A stretch of 64,000 bases of DNA, taken from the NCBI GenBank assembly GCA_002337055.1, contig DDFG01000005.1, positions 892,222 to 956,221 of the forward strand. The letters run 5' to 3'. The stretch's first letter is position 1; every line of letters starts with the position of its first letter. Shown in pieces: positions 58,794-64,000 of the stretch. The DNA comes from Betaproteobacteria bacterium UBA1934 (GTDB lineage: Bacteria; Pseudomonadota; Gammaproteobacteria; Burkholderiales; Rhodocyclaceae). The notes under the pieces are model-generated. The model did not search any database. It was given only the letters and a program-made list of their open reading frames with translations, and was not told where the DNA came from. Made by a program: the position numbers and the translations under genes.

Positions 58794-61700
58794 ATGTCGA
58801 AGGAAACCCCCGCTCCTGCCTGTCGCTGCGGCGATCCCTATCGCGACGAGGTGGCCTGGTGCCGGCAACTGCTTGCTCGTTTGCAGGGATATGCCAATAC
58901 GCTGGAAGGCTGCCGGCCGCAGGCGGCGACGTGGATCGAGGCGCTGCGTCAGGCCGATCACTCACCCTTTGCCGTCGAGCGCCTGCTGGCGCAGTTTCCG
59001 ATTTCGTCAGCCGAGGGGCTGGCCTTGCTGCGCCTGGCCGAGGCGCTGCTGCGCGTGCCCGATGCGAACACGGCCGCGCTGCTGGCGACCGACGTTTTCG
59101 CGGCAGCCGACTTTTCGGGCGACGACGGCGAGAACTGGCTGGAAAAAGCGACCCGCAACGCCATCGTCGTCGGCAAGAAACTCCTGCCCGGCGACGACAG
59201 CCGCCTGGCCGCCAGCTTGCTGGCGCGGCTGGGCGCCCAGACGTTCGTCCAGGCCAGCCGGGTGGCGGTCAATCTGCTTTCGCAGCAGTTCGTCTTTGCA
59301 CCCGACATTGCCGCCGGTATTGCCCGGGCCCGCGGCCAGGGGCCGGTCAGTTTCGACATGCTCGGTGAAGGCGCCCGCAACGAGGCGCAGGCGACCCGCT
59401 ACCGCCGCGCCTACCGCGACGCCATCAGCGCCACGGCGAGTCTGCCGCGCGACGCCAGAGCGCCGCATACCGGCGCCAATGTGTCGATCAAGCTGACCGC
59501 GCTTTACCCCCGTTTCGAGGAAACCCGCGCCAGCCAAGCGCTGGCGGCCATGCTCGAACGTGTCGCGCCGCTGCTTGAAACGGCGCAGACCGCCGGGATC
59601 CCGATCACCATCGATGCTGAGGAGTCGGAACGCCTGGAACTCACGCTCGATCTCATCGACGCGCTGCTGGCCCGCTGCCGGCCAGCAGCTTACGGACTCG
59701 GTTTTGCGGTACAGGCCTACAGCAAGCGGGCGCTCGACGTTATCGACGCCCTGGCAGCGATGGGCGCCCGGCATGGCGCGCGGCTGGGCATTCGCCTGGT
59801 CAAGGGCGCGTACTGGGATGCCGAGATGAAGCACGGCCAGGAACTGGGTACGCCGGCTTATCCGCTATTCACCCACAAACACCATACCGACCTCAGCTAT
59901 CTCGCCTGCGCCACCCGCCTGTTCGAGCTGGGCGAGGTGGTCTATCCCATGTTCGCCACCCATAATGCGGCGACGCTGGCCAGCGTGCTGGCCTTGGCCG
60001 GCGATCGGCGCGAGTACGAATTCCAGCGTCTGCATGGCATGGGCGAAACGCTCTATCAACTCGCCGAACCGCCCGTGCCGGTGCGGGTGTATGCGCCTGT
60101 CGGCGCGCCGCGCGATCTGCTCGCCTATCTGGTGCGCCGGCTGCTCGAAAACGGCGCCAATTCGAGTTTTGTCCATCAACTCGCCGATCCCGCCACCCCG
60201 GCGATGAGCCTGACCGCGCCGCCGCTGACCGTGTCCGAAACGCCAGGGTTGCCGCTGCCGGGCGACCTGTTTGGCGCCTCGCGCGCCAACAGCCAGGGCC
60301 TGGATTGGCAAATGCGCGCCGTCTGGCCGACCTTGCCGCCACCGCCGCTGGTCGTGGCGACGCCGCTGGGTGAATTTGTGCAAAGCGAAAAAGGACCGAC
60401 CGAGGCGGTCGTCAGCCCCGTTGACGGCGACGCGGTCGGGCGTGTCCGCTGGGCCTTGCCGTGCGATGTCGACGCTGCCTTCGCGGCGGCACGGCGTGCC
60501 TGGCCGGCGTGGGAGAGGCGTCCGGTGGGCGAACGTGCCGCCCTGCTGCGGGTGACCGCCGACCGGCTCGAAGCCGCGATGAACGACGTGCTGCCGCTGT
60601 TGGCGCGCGAAGCCGGCAAAACGCTGGCCGACGGTGTCGCGGAAGTCCGCGAAGCGGTCGATTTTCTGCGCTATTACGCCGACGAAGCGGCAAAGCTGAT
60701 GGCACCGCAGCCGCTGCCCGGACCAACCGGCGAGGACAACAGCCTGGTGACGCGGGGGCGCGGCGTCTGGGTGGCGATCAGCCCGTGGAATTTTCCGCTC
60801 GCCATCTTCACCGGCCAGATCGCCGCCGCGCTGGTCACCGGCAACGCGGTGATTGCCAAGCCGGCCGAGCAGACGCCACTGGTGGCGCACTGGATGATCT
60901 CATTGCTGCACGCGGCCGGGGTGCCGCGCGACGTGCTGATCGGCCTGCCCGGCGCCGGGGAACTGGGCGCGGCGCTGACCGCCCACCGCGATTGCGCGGG
61001 CGTCGCCTTTACCGGTTCGACCGAAGTGGCTAAGAAAATCGCCCAGGCGCTGGCCACCAAACCCGGCCCGCTGGTACCGCTGATCGCCGAAACCGGCGGG
61101 ATCAATGCCATGCTGGTCGATTCGACCGCGCTGCCCGAGCAGGTGATCGACGCCGTTGTCGCCAGCGCCTTCCGTTCCGCCGGCCAACGGTGTTCGGCAT
61201 TGCGGGTGCTCTGCGTGCAGGACGACATCGCCGACGAAATCATCGACGGCATCGGCGGCGCGTTGGCCTGCCTGACCGTGGGCGACCCGCTCGATCCGGC
61301 CACCGACGTCGGCCCGATCATCGATTTGCCGGCGCTGGAACATTTGCTGGCCGCCGAAAAACGACTGGCTGCGCACGCCCGCCGGGTAGGCCGCGCGCCT
61401 GATCTGCCTGGTCAGGGCACGTTTTTCGCGCCCGTCGCGTATGAAATCGCCAGCCTCGACGAGCTGCGCGAAGAGCTGTTCGGGCCTTTGCTGCACATCG
61501 TTCGCTTCAAAGCCAGCGAACTCGACGGCCTGCTGGCGCGCATCAACGACCTCGGCTATGGCCTCACGCTGGGCATCCAGACCCGCATCGCCAGCCGCGC
61601 GCTGGCAATCGCTAGCCAGCTTCGCGTCGGCAATGTCTACATCAACCGGAGTATGATCGGCGCCATGGTCGGCGTGCAGCCCTTCGGTGGCCAGGGCCTC

Positions 61701-61820
61701 TCGGGTACCGGCCCGAAGGCGGGCGGGCCGCACTATCTGTTGCGATTTGTCACCGAGCAGACGCTGACCATCAACACCGCCGCGGCGGGCGGCGATGCGC
61801 GCCTGCTGGCGGGCGCTTAG
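58794..61820 (+). CDS. putA: Bifunctional proline dehydrogenase / glutamate-semialdehyde dehydrogenase PutA
   Basis: 1008 residues. There is no N-terminal ribbon-helix-helix, so it is a non-DNA-binding PutA. The proline dehydrogenase barrel (about 170-480) has GANVSIKLTALYPRF, AYSKRALDVIDAL and RLVKGAYWDAEMK. The aldehyde dehydrogenase (about 550-1000) has VWVAISPWNFPLAIFTG, VAFTGSTEVAKKIA and the catalytic Cys near 800 in AGQRCSALRVL. It oxidises proline to glutamate via P5C, with FAD feeding the quinone pool. It follows arginase by 23 bases with a GAGGAG site and completes arginine-to-glutamate. Confidence 0.96.
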   Translation: MSKETPAPACRCGDPYRDEVAWCRQLLARLQGYANTLEGCRPQAATWIEALRQADHSPFAVERLLAQFPISSAEGLALLRLAEALLRVPDANTAALLATDVFAAADFSGDDGENWLEKATRNAIVVGKKLLPGDDSRLAASLLARLGAQTFVQASRVAVNLLSQQFVFAPDIAAGIARARGQGPVSFDMLGEGARNEAQATRYRRAYRDAISATASLPRDARAPHTGANVSIKLTALYPRFEETRASQALAAMLERVAPLLETAQTAGIPITIDAEESERLELTLDLIDALLARCRPAAYGLGFAVQAYSKRALDVIDALAAMGARHGARLGIRLVKGAYWDAEMKHGQELGTPAYPLFTHKHHTDLSYLACATRLFELGEVVYPMFATHNAATLASVLALAGDRREYEFQRLHGMGETLYQLAEPPVPVRVYAPVGAPRDLLAYLVRRLLENGANSSFVHQLADPATPAMSLTAPPLTVSETPGLPLPGDLFGASRANSQGLDWQMRAVWPTLPPPPLVVATPLGEFVQSEKGPTEAVVSPVDGDAVGRVRWALPCDVDAAFAAARRAWPAWERRPVGERAALLRVTADRLEAAMNDVLPLLAREAGKTLADGVAEVREAVDFLRYYADEAAKLMAPQPLPGPTGEDNSLVTRGRGVWVAISPWNFPLAIFTGQIAAALVTGNAVIAKPAEQTPLVAHWMISLLHAAGVPRDVLIGLPGAGELGAALTAHRDCAGVAFTGSTEVAKKIAQALATKPGPLVPLIAETGGINAMLVDSTALPEQVIDAVVASAFRSAGQRCSALRVLCVQDDIADEIIDGIGGALACLTVGDPLDPATDVGPIIDLPALEHLLAAEKRLAAHARRVGRAPDLPGQGTFFAPVAYEIASLDELREELFGPLLHIVRFKASELDGLLARINDLGYGLTLGIQTRIASRALAIASQLRVGNVYINRSMIGAMVGVQPFGGQGLSGTGPKAGGPHYLLRFVTEQTLTINTAAAGGDARLLAGA

Positions 61821-62950
61821 TCGGCGAGCGCCGCTTCCAGATCGGCGATCAGATCGTCGACATGCTCCAGCCCCACCGACAACCGCAGCAGATCGTCGGG
61901 GCAGAGCGTTCCCGGCCCCTCGACGCTGGCGCGATGTTCGACCAGACTTTCCACCGAACCGAGCGAGGTCGCCCGCTTGAACACCTTGAGCCGGGCGGCG
62001 ACGGCCATCGCCGCTTCGGCGCCGCCTTTGACGCGGATCGACAGCATGCCGCCGAAGCCGCCCTGCATCTGGCGCGCCGCGATGGCGTGTTGCGGATGCG
62101 AGGCAAGGCCGGGGTAGAGCACTGCCGCAACCTTGGGATGCGACTCGAAATGCGCCGCCAGTTGGGCCGCCGAGGCCGAGGCGGCGCGGACGCGGACGAA
62201 CAGCGTGCGCATGCCGCGCGCTAGCAGCCAGGCTTCGAAGGGGCCCAGGATGGCGCCGCCGAGTGCCCGCACGCGCTTGATTTTTTCCCAGAAGGCATCG
62301 GTTTCGCGGGTCACCAGCGCGCCGGCAACGACATCGGAATGACCGTTCAGGTACTTGGTCGCCGAGTGCATGACCAGATCGGCGCCCAGTTCGAGCGGGC
62401 GGGTCAGCACCGGCGTCGGCACCGTCGAATCGACCACCAGCCGCGCGCCGGCGGCGTGTGCCAGACGGGCCGCCTCGGCAATGTCGGTGACTTCCCAGGT
62501 CGGGTTGGCAGGCGTCTCGACCCAGACCAGATCGGCCGGCGTCGCCAATGCGGCGGCGAGGCCGCCGACCGGGTAGAGGGTGAGTTGCAGTTGCCACTGT
62601 TCGGCAAACTGCACCAGCCAGTTGCGCCAGGCCCAGTACATGCCTTGCGGCGCGACAACGCGGGCGCCCGGTTGCAACACCTGAATCACCGCCGACGAAG
62701 CCGCCATGCCGGAGGCGAACAGCGCCGCCGCCGCGCCGCCTTCGAGGGCGCAAAGTGTTGTTTCGGGCGCGTCGTAACTTGGGTTGGCGTCGCGCGAATA
62801 GACCCGGCCGCCGGGATAGGCGCCGTCGCCGCCACGCTCGTAGGTGGTGGCGAGATGTAGCGGCGCCACGACATCGAAAAAGGGTGCGGCCGGTTCGGCG
62901 GCACCTTGCGCGGCGAGGGTTTCAGGCAGGAAAGAAGGGGTCTTGGACAT
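61817..62950 (-). CDS. Trans-sulfuration family PLP enzyme (cystathionine gamma-synthase/lyase type)
   Basis: 377 residues. The PLP Lys is in LVMHSATKYLNGHSDVVAG; other signatures are TTYERGGDGAYPGG-RVYSR, GMAASSAVIQVLQPG, ETPANPTWEV and the C-terminal LCPDDLLRLSVGLEHVDDLI. Sequence alone cannot tell cystathionine gamma-synthase, beta- or gamma-lyase or methionine gamma-lyase apart. It converges on putA with a 4-base overlap. No met or cys genes flank it. Confidence 0.9.
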   Translation of the reverse strand: MSKTPSFLPETLAAQGAAEPAAPFFDVVAPLHLATTYERGGDGAYPGGRVYSRDANPSYDAPETTLCALEGGAAAALFASGMAASSAVIQVLQPGARVVAPQGMYWAWRNWLVQFAEQWQLQLTLYPVGGLAAALATPADLVWVETPANPTWEVTDIAEAARLAHAAGARLVVDSTVPTPVLTRPLELGADLVMHSATKYLNGHSDVVAGALVTRETDAFWEKIKRVRALGGAILGPFEAWLLARGMRTLFVRVRAASASAAQLAAHFESHPKVAAVLYPGLASHPQHAIAARQMQGGFGGMLSIRVKGGAEAAMAVAARLKVFKRATSLGSVESLVEHRASVEGPGTLCPDDLLRLSVGLEHVDDLIADLEAALAD

Positions 62951-62960
62951 GCGGAACCTT

Positions 62961-63398
62961 TCAGGGATTGTTGCCCTGGTCGAACACGATCCGCCAGGTA
63001 TTCGGGGCTTCCAGGCGCCAGATGGAAGTAAAGCGGCCGATCAGCTTGCCGTCAGGCGCGTGCACGGGGCCGGTCGAGAGCGCCAGATTGCCAGAGGGGA
63101 GCACCTCGACCTGTTCGGGCGCCCAGGAGAACGGCGCGGCGGGTTTGTCGAAGTAACGACGCCATCCCTCGGCGACCGCCGCCTTGCCGCGCAAGGGATT
63201 CGGGCCGGTGGCGAATATGACTTCATCCGAGAGGAAATTGGCGAAGGCCGCGTGATCGCGGTCGGCCATCGTTTTCGCGAAGGCGAGTTCGGTGGCGATC
63301 ACCTGCTGTTTGGCGTCGCCGGGCGCGGCAGTCGGTGTCAGTGTGGCGCATCCGGCGATCAGCAGCGAGGTGGCGAGCAGGGTCGATGTGGACTTCAT
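62961..63398 (-). CDS. NTF2-like (DUF4440) lipoprotein
   Basis: 145 residues from the ATG at 63398, with an AAGGAA site upstream. The lipobox LIAGC places the lipidated Cys at about residue 17. The body has the SnoaL/NTF2-like pattern LAFAKTMADRDHAAFANFLSDEVIF in two halves, then SGNLALSTGPVHAPDGKLIG and FTSIWRLEAPNTWRIVFDQG. It is probably anchored in the outer membrane; ligand or reaction unknown. It overlaps the GNAT gene before it (ATGA) and precedes the PLP enzyme by 10 bases. Confidence 0.85.
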   Translation of the reverse strand: MKSTSTLLATSLLIAGCATLTPTAAPGDAKQQVIATELAFAKTMADRDHAAFANFLSDEVIFATGPNPLRGKAAVAEGWRRYFDKPAAPFSWAPEQVEVLPSGNLALSTGPVHAPDGKLIGRFTSIWRLEAPNTWRIVFDQGNNP

Positions 63399-63964
63399 GA
63401 CGGGTTCCTTGTCGGATCGGTCCGGAATTCGCGTTTGAGCAGGCCGAAATGCAGCAGATCGTGGCGCTGCCCGAACCATACGCCGGCCTCGCGCTGGCGG
63501 CCTTCGTGCCGAAAGCCGAGGCGCTCCAGCAGGGCGATCGAGGCCGCGTTGTCGGGGTGAACCTGCGCTTCGATCCGCATCAGGCGCATCTCGGCAAATC
63601 CCCAGCGTAGCGCGGCGTCGACCGCTTCGCGCATGTAGCCACGGCCCCAGGCCTCCGGCGCCAGTTCGTAGCCCAGGGTACAACTGTTCCAGGCGGCGTT
63701 CCATTTGAACAGGCCACAGGTGCCGAGCAAGCGGCCATCCTCGCGGTGGATCAGACCCCAGCGCGTGCCGGGGTCGGGCAAGCGCCGCCATTCGGCGAAG
63801 CGCTGGATCAATTTCTCGGCGCCGGCTAAATTGGGCACGGTACCGTACCAGCGCATCGCTTCGGCGTTGCCGTTGCCGTGAATGGTGAACAGGGCCGGCG
63901 CGTCGTCGGGCACCAGCTCGCGCAGGCGCAGCCGGTGGGTTTCGAGCGTCGGGAAGTCGCTCAT
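63395..63964 (-). CDS. GNAT family acetyltransferase (RimJ/RimL-like)
   Basis: 189 residues from the ATG at 63964. It starts with the RimJ/L-type LETHRLRLRELVPDDAPALF. It has the acetyl-CoA loop EAWGRGYMREAV and the C-terminal VHPDNAASIALLERLGFRHEG. It likely acetylates a protein N-terminus or small amine. It overlaps both neighbours by 4 bases in a minus-strand run that ends with the PLP enzyme. Confidence 0.9.
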   Translation of the reverse strand: MSDFPTLETHRLRLRELVPDDAPALFTIHGNGNAEAMRWYGTVPNLAGAEKLIQRFAEWRRLPDPGTRWGLIHREDGRLLGTCGLFKWNAAWNSCTLGYELAPEAWGRGYMREAVDAALRWGFAEMRLMRIEAQVHPDNAASIALLERLGFRHEGRQREAGVWFGQRHDLLHFGLLKREFRTDPTRNPS

Positions 63965-64000
63965 GCCGTCTCGACTTCCACCAGGCAATCGTAGAAGGTC
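63961..64000 (-). CDS. C-terminal 12 codons of an unidentified gene
   Basis: Reading leftward from the window edge, one frame stays open through TFYDCLVEVETA and ends at a TGA that overlaps the GNAT start (ATGA). That overlap style matches the rest of the region, so this is probably the end of an upstream gene in the same operon. The fragment is too short to name. Confidence 0.5.
   Translation of the reverse strand, partial: TFYDCLVEVETA

Overview
The window is GC-rich chromosomal DNA from a Gram-negative, PHA-storing bacterium with a ubiquinone-based respiratory chain. Its gene neighbourhoods (gatCAB beside mreBCD-mrdA-rodA-rlpA, class I phaC, ubiUVT, argS-SPOR-dsbA, thiS-thiG-trmB) suggest a betaproteobacterium, most likely Rhodocyclales. 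That placement is inferred from gene content and was not tested by any search. Genes are packed tightly, with many ATGA/GTGA overlaps. No stretch over 300 bases lacks a gene. I saw no rRNA, tRNA, CRISPR array, insertion sequence or prophage.

Layout. 1-6.3 kb: a YqjK/YqjE/DUF883 membrane-stress trio, exonuclease III, pyrE, an envelope coiled-coil protein, and gatBAC. 6.4-13 kb: the rod-shape operon mreBCD-mrdA-rodA-rlpA, ending against a convergent response regulator that carries an ATPase domain. 14-16.3 kb: ubiU-ubiV-ubiT for O2-independent ubiquinone synthesis, behind a near-consensus FNR box. 16.4-28.2 kb: PHA synthase with an MBL hydrolase, a coiled-coil orphan with a mini DUF1289 protein, a PAS-GGDEF cyclase, an M20 amidohydrolase, the rapZ-NusG_II-Gx-ubiX-LON run, and ahpF/ahpC. 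28.4-37.9 kb: an 11-gene type II secretion/type IV pilus-like assembly whose lipoprotein secretin ends in a cohesin-like domain. 38-40.2 kb: nitroreductase, a frameshifted nucleotidyltransferase, a small membrane protein and a GNAT. 40.4-45.1 kb: a four-gene Gtr-like glycosylation module. 45.2-46.5 kb: an extracellular PHB depolymerase. 46.6-52.2 kb: argS-SPOR-dsbA-SDR-thiS-thiG-trmB. 52.2-56.6 kb: DMT exporter, ubiB, nucleoside transporter and an Lrp regulator. 56.7-61.8 kb: ornithine cyclodeaminase, arginase and PutA, a complete arginine-to-glutamate route. 61.8-64 kb: a trans-sulfuration PLP enzyme, an NTF2-like lipoprotein, a GNAT, and the tail of one more gene.

How the genes fit together. 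The ubi genes (aerobic ubiB/ubiX, anaerobic ubiUVT) suit a facultative anaerobe. PHA is both made (phaC) and degraded outside the cell (phaZ), and the secretion cluster about 7 kb away is a plausible, unproven export route for the depolymerase. The most interesting regulatory signals are the FNR box at ubiU and a hairpin that buries the ribosome binding site of the ornithine cyclodeaminase gene. The best candidates for something undescribed are the cohesin-secretin secretion system and the Gtr-like module, which includes a secreted protein with a sorting-signal-like C-terminus.
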